Shown here: positions 1 through 8,159 of the stretch, piece after piece | Position numbering within the stretch: position 1 is the first letter of the stretch | Layout of the letters: each line of letters starts with the position of its first letter | NCBI GenBank assembly: GCA_900543815.1 | Contig: UQST01000002.1 | Span: 62,001 to 126,000, forward strand | Direction of reading: 5' to 3' | From: an uncultured Prevotellaceae bacterium | Lineage (GTDB): Bacteria; Bacteroidota; Bacteroidia; Bacteroidales; Bacteroidaceae | DNA: 64,000 bases | The notes under the pieces: generated by a model | Database searches by the model: none | Told to the model about the DNA's origin: nothing | The model's input: only the letters and a program-made list of their open reading frames with translations | Made by a program: the position numbers and the translations under genes

Positions 1-2493
1 CGGGCTGCACGGCAGCAGTCATGGCGGCTGGTGGTGGCACTCGACTCGCTTTCGGCACTCGGCATGCAGGGCAATCTGGTGAGCTCACAGTATGGCCAGG
101 ACGACCGCGTGCTGGTGCGCTATGAGGGACAGCCGCTTCAGCCCCGCACCCGATATTACTGGCGCGTGCTGGCCAACTACGGTGACCGGCAGGCCGACAG
201 CGGTGTGCAGACCTTTGAGACGGGTTTGGGCAGCCGTGCCGAGTGGCATGGACACTGGATAGGAGACGGCAAGAGTCCCGATGCGCTTCCTGCTCCCTAC
301 TTCCGCAAGACGTTCTCGGTGGAAAAGGAAGTGGCGCATGCCCGCATCTATATGGCTGCTGCGGGACTCTACGAACTGAGCATCAATGGCCGGCGAGTGG
401 GCAATCACATGCTCGACCCACTATACACCCGCTTCGACCGCAGAGTGCTCTATGTCACCCACGATGTCACTTCACTCGTGCGCCGAGGGGTGAATGCAGC
501 GGGTGTGGTGCTGGGTAACGGATGGTACAATCACCAGTCCATCGGCGTGTGGAACTTCGAGCGGGCACCCTGGAGAAACCGTCCCACCTTCTGCATGGAC
601 CTCGTTCTCACCTATACCGACGGCACTGAGCAGGTGGTGGCAACTGACCTTTCCTGGCGCACCAGCGAAGGGGAAATCGTGCAGGACAACATCTATACGG
701 GCGAGCATCGCGACTTCACCCGCACACAGAAAGGGTGGGACTGTCCCGAGTTTGACGATAGCAAATGGCAAGGAGTGGGCTTCCGCCCTTGTCCGGCCCA
801 GCATGTGACGGCCCAGCAAGCCCGCCCCATACGCATCGAGTGGGAGCGTAAGGCGGTGGAGTTGAAGCGCCTCTCCGACAAAGTTTGGCTCTTTGATTTC
901 GGTCAGAATATGGCTGGAGTGACCCGTTTACGGCTACAGGGTGAGCGCGGAACTGTACTGCACTTGCGTCATGCAGAGCGCCTGGAAAAGGATGGAGCCA
1001 TCGACCAATCCAACATCGACGTATATTATAGGGGTGACCGGGAGCGTGATCCCTTCCAGACCGATGTGGTCACTTTGAGCGGTGAAACCGATGAATATTG
1101 CACGCAATTCAACTATAAAGGCTTCCGCTACGTGCAGGTGGAGAGTTCGAAACCCATTGAACTTACCAGTGACAACCTCACTGCCTGCTTCCTGCACAGC
1201 GATGTACCGCAGGTGGGCAGCATATCGGCTTCTGACCCCATCATAGGCAAACTGATGCATGCAAGCCGTATGTCGTATCTGTCCAACCTCATGGGGCTGC
1301 CCACCGACTGCCCTCAGCGCGAGAAGAACGGCTGGACCGGCGACGGACACTTGGCTATAGAGGCTGGACTCTATAACTATGACGGCATCACCATATACGA
1401 GAAGTGGATGCAGGATCATAGGGACGAACAGCAGCCCAACGGCGTTCTGCCCGACATCATACCCACATGCGGTTGGGGTTACGGCACGGATAACGGCCTC
1501 GACTGGACCAGTACCATTGCCATCATACCTTGGACGCTCTACCTGTTCTATGGCGATGACCAGGCGCTGCGTGACTGCTACGAGAACATCCGACGCTACG
1601 TGGATTATGTGGATAACCGCTTCCCCCAGCATCTCGCAGACTGGGGCAGGGGCGACTGGGTGCCTGTGACTGTGGGCAGCAACAAGGAACTCACCTCCAG
1701 CGTATATTTCTATACCGATGCCCGCATACTGGCCAATGCGGCCCGTTTGTTCGGTAAAACGGCCGATGCAGAACGCTACGGACGTTTGGCAGACGATATC
1801 CGTCAGGCTATCAACGACCGCTATCTCAACCGCGAAACGGGCATCTATGCCAGCGGTACGCAGACTGAGCAGAGCGTTCCACTTTACTGGGGTGTGGTGC
1901 CGCACGAGTATGAGGCGCTGGTGGCAAAGCGCCTCAATGAGCGGGTGCAGGCGGCTGACTATCACCTCGATGTGGGTGTGCTTGGCTGCAAAGCGTTGCT
2001 TGGTGCTCTCAGCCAGCATGGTTATCCCGAGACGGCCTATCGCGTGGCGGTGCAGGACAGCTACCCTTCATGGGGATGGTGGGTGCGCAATGGCAGTACT
2101 ACCTTGCTGGAGAACTGGCGTCTGGATGCAGAGCGCGATATCTCGGACAACCATATGATGTTTGGCGAGATAGGCGCTTGGTTCTACAAGGGACTGGGCG
2201 GCATCTATCCCGATGAATGCGAGCCTGGCTTCCGCCATATTCGTCTTACGCCTTATTTCCCAGCCTCGCTCAGCTCGTTCAGTGCGTCTCACACCTCACC
2301 TTATGGGCAGATAGTGTCCTCATGGACCAGCAAGGGCCGCCTCGTGAACTATACCGTGAGCATTCCCGCAAACTCCCGCGCTACCCTCACCATCCCCGAT
2401 GGATTCATCGTGAAAGGGCATGAGGGAACCATCGAACTGCCCTCGGGTGTGCACGAGATAGAAATGAAGCGAATTAAGAATGCTGAATTTTGA
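1..2493 (+). CDS. Alpha-L-rhamnosidase, GH78 family (5'-truncated)
   Basis: The frame is open from base 1 to the stop at 2491-2493, so the N-terminus and any signal peptide lie outside the window. About 830 residues are visible. The first ~75 end a fibronectin-like domain (YYWRVLANYGDRQADSG), followed by the GH78 beta domains and an (alpha/alpha)6 barrel. The family signature DCPQREKNGWTGD is at about residues 436-448 and contains the Glu expected to be the general acid. The second catalytic Glu should be the one in TTLLENW near residue 704. GH78 enzymes release terminal alpha-L-rhamnose from plant polysaccharides such as rhamnogalacturonan, or from glycosides; in Bacteroidota they are usually exported. 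The last residues (IKNAEF) and the stop codon are encoded by an intergenic repeat tract, so the original 3' end may have been replaced. Family call secure, substrate not. Confidence 0.93.
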   Translation, partial: RAARQQSWRLVVALDSLSALGMQGNLVSSQYGQDDRVLVRYEGQPLQPRTRYYWRVLANYGDRQADSGVQTFETGLGSRAEWHGHWIGDGKSPDALPAPYFRKTFSVEKEVAHARIYMAAAGLYELSINGRRVGNHMLDPLYTRFDRRVLYVTHDVTSLVRRGVNAAGVVLGNGWYNHQSIGVWNFERAPWRNRPTFCMDLVLTYTDGTEQVVATDLSWRTSEGEIVQDNIYTGEHRDFTRTQKGWDCPEFDDSKWQGVGFRPCPAQHVTAQQARPIRIEWERKAVELKRLSDKVWLFDFGQNMAGVTRLRLQGERGTVLHLRHAERLEKDGAIDQSNIDVYYRGDRERDPFQTDVVTLSGETDEYCTQFNYKGFRYVQVESSKPIELTSDNLTACFLHSDVPQVGSISASDPIIGKLMHASRMSYLSNLMGLPTDCPQREKNGWTGDGHLAIEAGLYNYDGITIYEKWMQDHRDEQQPNGVLPDIIPTCGWGYGTDNGLDWTSTIAIIPWTLYLFYGDDQALRDCYENIRRYVDYVDNRFPQHLADWGRGDWVPVTVGSNKELTSSVYFYTDARILANAARLFGKTADAERYGRLADDIRQAINDRYLNRETGIYASGTQTEQSVPLYWGVVPHEYEALVAKRLNERVQAADYHLDVGVLGCKALLGALSQHGYPETAYRVAVQDSYPSWGWWVRNGSTTLLENWRLDAERDISDNHMMFGEIGAWFYKGLGGIYPDECEPGFRHIRLTPYFPASLSSFSASHTSPYGQIVSSWTSKGRLVNYTVSIPANSRATLTIPDGFIVKGHEGTIELPSGVHEIEMKRIKNAEF

Positions 2494-2613
2494 ATTAAGA
2501 ATTAGGCTTTGTGGTAATTATGAATGTAGAACGAGGTAATTAAGAATGTAGAATTTTGAATTAAGAATTGAGCCTTGTGGTAATTAGGAATGTAGAATTT
2601 TGAATTAAGAATT
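2471..2613 (+). repeat. AATT-type 7-bp repeat tract of composite element A
   Basis: The phrase GAATTTTGAATTAAGAATT occurs three times about 44 bp apart, separated by variants of GTGGTAATTAGGAATGTA. The finer period is 7 bp (AATTNNN). The tract starts inside the rhamnosidase gene and provides its stop codon. The same phrases recur at 42518-42745 and, reversed, at 36093-36170. Confidence 0.85.
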
Positions 2614-2660
2614 GGGCTGGCGCAGGGATGGCAATACACCACACATCCCCGCGCCAGCCC
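2614..2660. repeat. GGGCTGGCGC hairpin of composite element A
   Basis: The arms 2614-2630 and 2644-2660 match at 16 of 17 positions (GGGCTGGCGC paired with GCGCCAGCCC, extended through GGGATG/CATCCC). The loop GCAATACACCACA resembles the loops of the hairpins at 36049 and 42743. Confidence 0.85.
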
Positions 2661-2737
2661 TTTTCACTTTTCACTCTTCACTTTTCACTTCCCGCAGGGA
2701 CCACTTTTCACTTCCCGCAGGGACACTTTTCACTTCT
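2661..2737 (+). repeat. TTTTCAC 7-bp repeat tract of composite element A
   Basis: Tandem TTTTCAC/TCTTCAC heptamers are interrupted twice by TTCCCGCAGGGAC, itself a small palindrome (TCCC-GCA-GGGA). The same combination occurs at 42948-43069. Confidence 0.8.
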
Positions 2738-2742
2738 GTCAT

Positions 2743-2830
2743 GCAGTGCGGTGCGTTGGCTCTCGCAGCGCATTGCATTGGCTGTTGCAGCGTGCTGCGT
2801 TGGGCATCGCAGCGCACTGCGTTTTTTGGC
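2743..2830. repeat. 22-bp x 4 GCAG array, copy A
   Basis: Four units start at 2743, 2765, 2787 and 2809, each exactly 22 bp. Each begins with a small dyad (for example GCAGCGTGCTGC) followed by a GTTGGC-like spacer. The last unit runs into GCGTTTTTT. The array lies between the convergent rhamnosidase and CobW genes. No gene is seen between 2494 and 3080. Confidence 0.88.
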
Positions 2831-2963
2831 GCAGTCTTGTTGCTGTTTTCTGTGATGCCGCTGTCTGCACCTTTTTATCCCTTTTTATGAAAAGATGCTG
2901 CGTGGTGAGTGGCATTACGCAGCATTTTTCCCGCTTTCATCGGGTGTTTTCCTGTGAATGCAG

Positions 2964-3012
2964 GAGGAGGATGACCGGTGTGAGCTATGGCGCTCACCCA
3001 GTCATCCTCCTC
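2964..3012. terminator. Long stem-loop downstream of the CobW gene
   Basis: GAGGAGGATGAC (2964-2975) pairs perfectly with GTCATCCTCCTC (3001-3012), and the stem continues through GTGAGC/GCGCTCAC with small bulges. It lies 68 bp beyond the CobW stop codon, between converging genes. The plus-strand side is followed by a pyrimidine-rich TCTTTCCTTATTT, so it may work best for plus-strand transcripts. Confidence 0.55.
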
Positions 3013-3080
3013 TCTTTCCTTATTTGACGCATGCGGCAGATGATGCCGCAGAGGTTGGCTGTGCAGTATGGTTCAGCCTG

Positions 3081-4340
3081 TCAGTCCTCCACCAGACACT
3101 CGTCCAGCAGGGTAGTGATAGCCTCCTTGTCGAGATGCTGACCGATGAAGACAATCTTCTGCATGCGGTCTCCGTAGCGCTCGTCCCAGTCCTTGCGCAG
3201 GCCTGCATCCTTGGCAAGCATGGCATCAAGTTCCGCTTTGGGCATAGTGGCATACCACTGGCCTGCGTTCTGCAAGCCCACTTGCTTGCCTGCCTGTTCG
3301 AATACATAGCACACATCTTCCTCGCCTTTGAAGTAGCAGAGACCCTTTGCACGGATGATGTTGGCTGGCCACAGACGGGCTACGAAGTGGTCGAAGCGGT
3401 TCAGGTCAAACGGCTTGCGGCGGTAATAGACAAAGGTGCCGATGCCATATTCCTCAGCCTCTCCCTCCTCGTCATGGTGGTGGTGATGGTGGTGATGATG
3501 CGTGTGTTCCTCCTCGTGGTGGTGTTCGTGCTCGTCTTCTTCGTGATGATGCTCGTCTTCCTCCTCGTGGTGGTGATGCTCGTGATGCTCTTCCTCCTCG
3601 TCGCCATGATGATGCTCTATCTCATCTATCCAGGCTGCCGAAGTGGCTACACGCTCAAAGTCGAACAGCCCAGTGTTGAGCAGACGGTCGAGTTCCACGT
3701 TTCCGTAGTCACATTCAATGATTTCCGCCTTGGGCTGCAGCGCCTTGATGATTTGTCTGATGCGTTCCAGCTCGTGCGGCTCTACTTCGCTGGCCTTGTT
3801 GAGCAGTATGATGTTGCAGAACTCTATCTGCTGTATCACCAGGTTCTCGATGTCCTCCTCGGCAATGCTTGGCTTCATCAGTCCCTCGCCGCTCTGGAAT
3901 TCGTCCTTCATCCTGAGTGCATCCACCACCGTAGCTATGCAGTCCAGCACGGGTATTCCACCCCTTGTCACAGGCTCTCCCATGGATGGTATCGAGCAGA
4001 TGGTCTGCGCTATAGGTGCGGGTTCACATATTCCGCTGGCCTCGATGACCAGGTAGTCGAAGCGCTGCTGTGCAATGATGTCGCTTATCTGTTGCACCAG
4101 ATCCATCTTCAGAGTGCAGCAGATGCAGCCGTTCTGGAGTGCTATCAGACTGTCGTCCTGCTTATCTACAATGCCGCCTTTCTGTATCAGGTTGGCGTCG
4201 ATGTTCACTTCGCCGATGTCGTTGACGATGACCGCGAAGCGAATACCCCGCTTGTTGGAAAGGATTCTGTTGAGCAACGTGGTCTTTCCACTGCCCAGAT
4301 AGCCGGTAAGCAAGAGTACCGGCACATTGATCTTTGCCAT
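3081..4340 (-). CDS. CobW/COG0523-family metal GTPase with a His-rich segment
   Basis: A 419-residue G3E-class P-loop GTPase of the kind that delivers zinc or another metal to client enzymes. Walker A is GYLGSGKT (13-20), the metal-binding CxCC motif is C72-I-C74-C75, the base-recognition motif is NKAS (181-184), and the CobW C-terminal domain spans about 299-415. Residues 243-289 contain about 26 histidines interleaved with Glu/Asp, a probable metal-loading loop. I chose the ATG at 4340 (MAKINV) over one at 4373 because a promoter element lies at 4371-4378, which makes the longer start unlikely to be transcribed. It is divergent from the CotH gene. The metal cannot be told from sequence: zinc is most likely, cobalt or nickel possible. 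Confidence 0.9.
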   Translation of the reverse strand: MAKINVPVLLLTGYLGSGKTTLLNRILSNKRGIRFAVIVNDIGEVNIDANLIQKGGIVDKQDDSLIALQNGCICCTLKMDLVQQISDIIAQQRFDYLVIEASGICEPAPIAQTICSIPSMGEPVTRGGIPVLDCIATVVDALRMKDEFQSGEGLMKPSIAEEDIENLVIQQIEFCNIILLNKASEVEPHELERIRQIIKALQPKAEIIECDYGNVELDRLLNTGLFDFERVATSAAWIDEIEHHHGDEEEEHHEHHHHEEEDEHHHEEDEHEHHHEEEHTHHHHHHHHHDEEGEAEEYGIGTFVYYRRKPFDLNRFDHFVARLWPANIIRAKGLCYFKGEEDVCYVFEQAGKQVGLQNAGQWYATMPKAELDAMLAKDAGLRKDWDERYGDRMQKIVFIGQHLDKEAITTLLDECLVED

Positions 4341-4370
4341 ATCCTTACATGTTTTAAGTTCTTCCGGGGG

Positions 4371-4378
4371 CAAAGGTA
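4371..4378 (-). promoter_or_regulatory. Bacteroidota -7 promoter element, CobW gene
   Basis: On the minus strand this reads TACCTTTG, matching the Bacteroidota -7 consensus TAnnTTTG. Transcription would begin near 4364, upstream of the ATG at 4340. No convincing -33 TTTG is seen. Confidence 0.6.
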
Positions 4379-4474
4379 CGCCATTTCCCTGCTGCTTGTG
4401 TCTCTATTGCATCAAAATATGTGCGCGAATCATATTTTATAGGAAAACTGTCTGCAGGCCCACGAAAAATGATG

Positions 4475-4482
4475 TATATTTG
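4475..4482 (+). promoter_or_regulatory. -7 promoter element, CotH surface-protein gene
   Basis: TATATTTG fits TAnnTTTG and lies 33 bp before the ATG at 4516. The -33 region is not recognisable. Confidence 0.55.
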
Positions 4483-4515
4483 CAGAAAGAATAATCTGAC
4501 TGGAACTATAACGAG

Positions 4516-7500
4516 ATGAAGGGAAGTGGTATCTGGCGGCAAGTGGTCTGCCTCATAATGATGCTCGGCATGAGCGTGACGCTCAGCGCGGCAGTAGGAA
4601 GCAAGCTGAAGGGAACTCCCATCGGCTCGCCTAACGTGGATTATTCCACTGGCATGTCTTCGGAAACGGTCAACACCCTGGCGTGCGCCTTTGATGGCAA
4701 CCCCGACACATACTATGCTTCGCTCGACAGATCGAACACCTGGGTCGGTCTCGACTTGGGAACTCCTCACATCATCACCCGTGTGGGCTGGGTATCACGT
4801 ACCAGTCAGCCCAAACGTGTGCAGTTGGGCCTGTTCGAGGGAGCCAATCGTCCCGACTTCCTTGATGCCGTTCCTCTCTATCTCATCCCCCAGGCAGGAG
4901 CCAACCATAAGCATTTCTATGCCGATGTCAATGTGTCTCGCGGTTTCCGCTACGTGCGTTATGTGGGTCCGAATGATGCCCGCTGCAACATAGGCGAGGT
5001 GGAATTCTATGGCACAAAGGGTGCAGGCGACGACACCCGATTCTATCAGGTGACCAATCTTCCCACGCTCATCATGCACACTGTGGCTGGTTACGACCCC
5101 AAGGATAAGGTCAATCAGTTGCCCTCCTATATGGCTCTCATCTACGACGGAGGTACTCGCATTCAGGAAGATACCATGCTTCTCCGTGGTCGTGGAAACG
5201 CCTCCTGGGGCTTCCCCAAGAAGCCTTATCGCATCAAGTTCTACGATGGCAGGAGCAAGCGGCTACTGGTGGGTACCCCTCAGGAGTCACCTGCCAAGGC
5301 CAAGAAATGGACGCTCATCAACAATTATGGCGACAAGACTCTCATGCGCAACATTGTTGCCTTCGAGCTCAGTCGCCGCTTGGGACTGGCCTACACTCCC
5401 TATTGCCAGCCTGTGGATGTCATTCTCAATGGCGAATATAAGGGCTGCTACCAGCTTTGCGACCAGATAACGGTGGATAAGAACCGTGTGGCCATTGCCA
5501 AGTTGACACCCGATGACAACACGGAACCTACGGTGTCTGGCGGTTATCTGGTGGAAGTGGATGCCTATGCAAGCCAGGAAACCTCCTGGTTCAGCAGTGC
5601 ACACGGCATTCCGGTCACCATCAAGTCGCCCGGCGATGACGACATCACCATGCAGCAGAAGTCGTATGTCAAGCGTGCTTTCAACCTTCTGGAGGGTGCT
5701 TTATGGTCTTCCAGTTTCAAGGACGAGAAGGTGGGCTACCGCTCCAAGCTTGATGTGGAGAGCTTCCTGCGCCATTTCATCGTGGGAGAACTCTCGGGCA
5801 ACACCGACACCTATTGGAGTACCTATATGTACAAGAACCGCGAGCAGGTGCCGTTCTACGTGGGTCCCGTGTGGGATTTCGATCTTGCCATGGACAATGA
5901 TGTGCGCATCTATCCCGTGAGCAACCGCACCGACTGGGTCTATCGCAGTGGTGGAAGTGCCGCTGCAGGCATGGCATCCTTTGTGAGCCGTGTGCTTCAG
6001 GACCCTTATGCAACAGCCCGTCTCAGGATGATATGGGCAGAGATGCGCCGCAGCGGGGCTTTTTCCGAGGAGTCGCTCACTGCCTATATCGACAGTACAG
6101 CGCAGGTGCTCGATGCTTCGCAGCGTCTCAACTTCACCCGCTGGCCCATCCTCAACAGCATAGTTCACCAGAATCCCGTTGCCTTGGGCTCCTATGATGC
6201 CGAGGTGAAAGTGTTGCACAAGTTCTTCCACGACCGCCTCAAGTGGATAGACGATTTCCTTGGCTATGCCAACGGAAAACTCTATACCGACTCGGTCTTC
6301 TATATCAAGTCGGCCTCCGACCTCGTGGAGTTTGCTGTGGCAGTCAACTCCGGTGCCAACCGCTCCGAGGCTTATCTTGCCAATGATATCAATATGTCGG
6401 GCTTCAGTGGCGACTTCCGCTGCATTGGCAACGCACAGCATCCCTTCCAGGGCATCTTTGACGGACGCGGGCATACCATAAGCAACCTCAATATCGTGGG
6501 CAATGACAACTGCGGTCTCTTCGGTACCGTGAGCGATGGAGTGCAGATACGCGACTTTGTGTTCGACTCTTCTTGCTCCATCAAGGGCGGTTCCTATGTG
6601 GGTCTGGTGGGTGTCACCAAGCCCGGTGGCCAGGTGACCATCGAGCGTGTGGGCAATGAAGCTCCCGTCACAGGCAGCGGGCGCAACGCTTCTGCCATCC
6701 TTGGCTGCAACATGAGCAACGGTTGCCAGATAATCATGCGCGACTGCTACAATACGGGCAACATATCTGGCGGCTTCGAGAGCGGTGCTCTCTCGGGCTG
6801 GTTGGGCAACAACGCCCAGGTGTCAGGCTGCTGGAACACAGGCCAGGTGACTGGTTGTGATGACGGGCGTGAAGTGCTGCGCTACGGCTCCACCATCAAT
6901 ATCACCAACTGCTATAGCACCTTCGGCACCCAGTTGCCGCAGGTGACTGATGCAGCGGTACGCAGTGGCGAACTCTGTTATAAACTCAATCAGCCCAAGG
7001 GCGACAAGCCTCTTTGGTTCCAGCGCTTGGGTGAGGATGCCCATCCTGTGTTCGACATCAGTCACGGCAAGGTGCTGCGCAATGACGACGGAACCTACTC
7101 CAACGAGAAAGTTCTCATGGGAGATGTGCAGAAGGACGATCTTCTCACGCTCACCGATGCCGACTGGGAGGCCGAGCACATCGTGGGCCGAACTCCCGCA
7201 GGCTTCTTTAGCGATAATGCCGATGTCAACTATGACGGAGCGGTCAACGTGCTTGATGTGGTGGGCATCATCGGTGGCATAGGCGGTGAAACCATACACT
7301 TCCAGCCCGACAACGAAGGCAAAGCCCGCATGTACAGCAGCAATTCCTCCATCAAGAGCGGCAGCACACGCAAGCTCAATGTGTGGATGTCAGCTCCCCG
7401 AGGCATTACTGCCTGCCAGGCCGACATCATCCTCAACGGCGCTCTTGCCGTTGATACCCAGAATGTGTACGTGGGCAACATGTTCAGCGATACTCATGTG

Positions 7501-8106
7501 CTCAAGCGCGGAATGCAGCAGGACAATGTGCGTGTGCTGGCATATTCCACTGCCAACAACTCCTTCAAGACGCTCAACGGCACCTTCATCTCGTTCATCC
7601 TGCAGGCCGAAGAAGGTTTCACAGGCGGCACTGTCACTCTGGCCAACCAGGTGCTCACCGCTGCCAACGGAACCACCTATCATCCTGCTGACGTTACCTA
7701 CAACGTATCCTTGGCCAAGACTTATGTCACCAGCATTGCTCTGAGCGAGAGCTCATTGGGTCTGGTGGTCGATGATGTGCACCGTCTGGGTGTCAGCGTG
7801 CTGCCTGCCACAGCTACCAATCCGAAGCTCAGTTGGAAGTCCTCCAGCGATGCTGTTGCCACTGTGGATGAATACGGCACCATTACAGCCCGTTCGGTGG
7901 GAACAGCCACCATTACTGCCAAGGCCACCGACGGTTCTGGCGTGCAGGCTTCGGTGCAGGTGACAGTGGTAGATGGAACGGGTGTGATGGCCATCGAGAG
8001 CATCCCTCCCACAGCCGAAATCTATTCGCTCACGGGCATGAGGGTGCTCAAGCCTTCACGCGGAAGCATCTACATCATAGGCGGCACCAAGGTGCTCGTC
8101 AGGTGA
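4516..8106 (+). CDS. Secreted CotH-kinase protein with discoidin, GLUG, dockerin, cohesin-like and Big2 domains
   Basis: An 1196-residue secreted protein. A signal peptide occupies about 1-26. An F5/8 type C (discoidin) domain follows at about 30-167, a likely carbohydrate- or surface-binding module. The CotH kinase domain is at about 180-560, with LLRGRGNASWGFPKKPYRIKF near 218-238 and the acidic motif GPVWDFDLAMDND near 450. About 590-800 is GLUG-like repeats. A dockerin-like calcium loop (DVNYDGAVNVLD) is near 900, a cohesin-like beta-sandwich at about 940-1068, a Big2 Ig-like domain at about 1069-1152, and a tail (SLTGMRV...IYIIGGTKVLVR). CotH proteins are atypical protein kinases known from spore coats; their role in Bacteroidota is not established, so this may be an adhesin or a surface modifier. 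Domain calls are by eye. Confidence 0.82.
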   Translation: MKGSGIWRQVVCLIMMLGMSVTLSAAVGSKLKGTPIGSPNVDYSTGMSSETVNTLACAFDGNPDTYYASLDRSNTWVGLDLGTPHIITRVGWVSRTSQPKRVQLGLFEGANRPDFLDAVPLYLIPQAGANHKHFYADVNVSRGFRYVRYVGPNDARCNIGEVEFYGTKGAGDDTRFYQVTNLPTLIMHTVAGYDPKDKVNQLPSYMALIYDGGTRIQEDTMLLRGRGNASWGFPKKPYRIKFYDGRSKRLLVGTPQESPAKAKKWTLINNYGDKTLMRNIVAFELSRRLGLAYTPYCQPVDVILNGEYKGCYQLCDQITVDKNRVAIAKLTPDDNTEPTVSGGYLVEVDAYASQETSWFSSAHGIPVTIKSPGDDDITMQQKSYVKRAFNLLEGALWSSSFKDEKVGYRSKLDVESFLRHFIVGELSGNTDTYWSTYMYKNREQVPFYVGPVWDFDLAMDNDVRIYPVSNRTDWVYRSGGSAAAGMASFVSRVLQDPYATARLRMIWAEMRRSGAFSEESLTAYIDSTAQVLDASQRLNFTRWPILNSIVHQNPVALGSYDAEVKVLHKFFHDRLKWIDDFLGYANGKLYTDSVFYIKSASDLVEFAVAVNSGANRSEAYLANDINMSGFSGDFRCIGNAQHPFQGIFDGRGHTISNLNIVGNDNCGLFGTVSDGVQIRDFVFDSSCSIKGGSYVGLVGVTKPGGQVTIERVGNEAPVTGSGRNASAILGCNMSNGCQIIMRDCYNTGNISGGFESGALSGWLGNNAQVSGCWNTGQVTGCDDGREVLRYGSTINITNCYSTFGTQLPQVTDAAVRSGELCYKLNQPKGDKPLWFQRLGEDAHPVFDISHGKVLRNDDGTYSNEKVLMGDVQKDDLLTLTDADWEAEHIVGRTPAGFFSDNADVNYDGAVNVLDVVGIIGGIGGETIHFQPDNEGKARMYSSNSSIKSGSTRKLNVWMSAPRGITACQADIILNGALAVDTQNVYVGNMFSDTHVLKRGMQQDNVRVLAYSTANNSFKTLNGTFISFILQAEEGFTGGTVTLANQVLTAANGTTYHPADVTYNVSLAKTYVTSIALSESSLGLVVDDVHRLGVSVLPATATNPKLSWKSSSDAVATVDEYGTITARSVGTATITAKATDGSGVQASVQVTVVDGTGVMAIESIPPTAEIYSLTGMRVLKPSRGSIYIIGGTKVLVR

Positions 8107-8159
8107 CAAACGGCTTTAGTCAGAATACAACACTATACAGATTATAAACATAAAACAAA

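Noticed and set aside
2743..2830. The regularly spaced 22-bp arrays resemble a short CRISPR array.
   Set aside because: There are no distinct spacers: units abut directly and vary throughout, there are only four per array, and no cas genes are in the window.
2958..4442. A 494-codon open frame opposite the CobW gene.
   Set aside because: It is the antisense of the His-rich and GTPase coding sequence (runs of Val/Leu/Met from His codons) with no recognisable domain.
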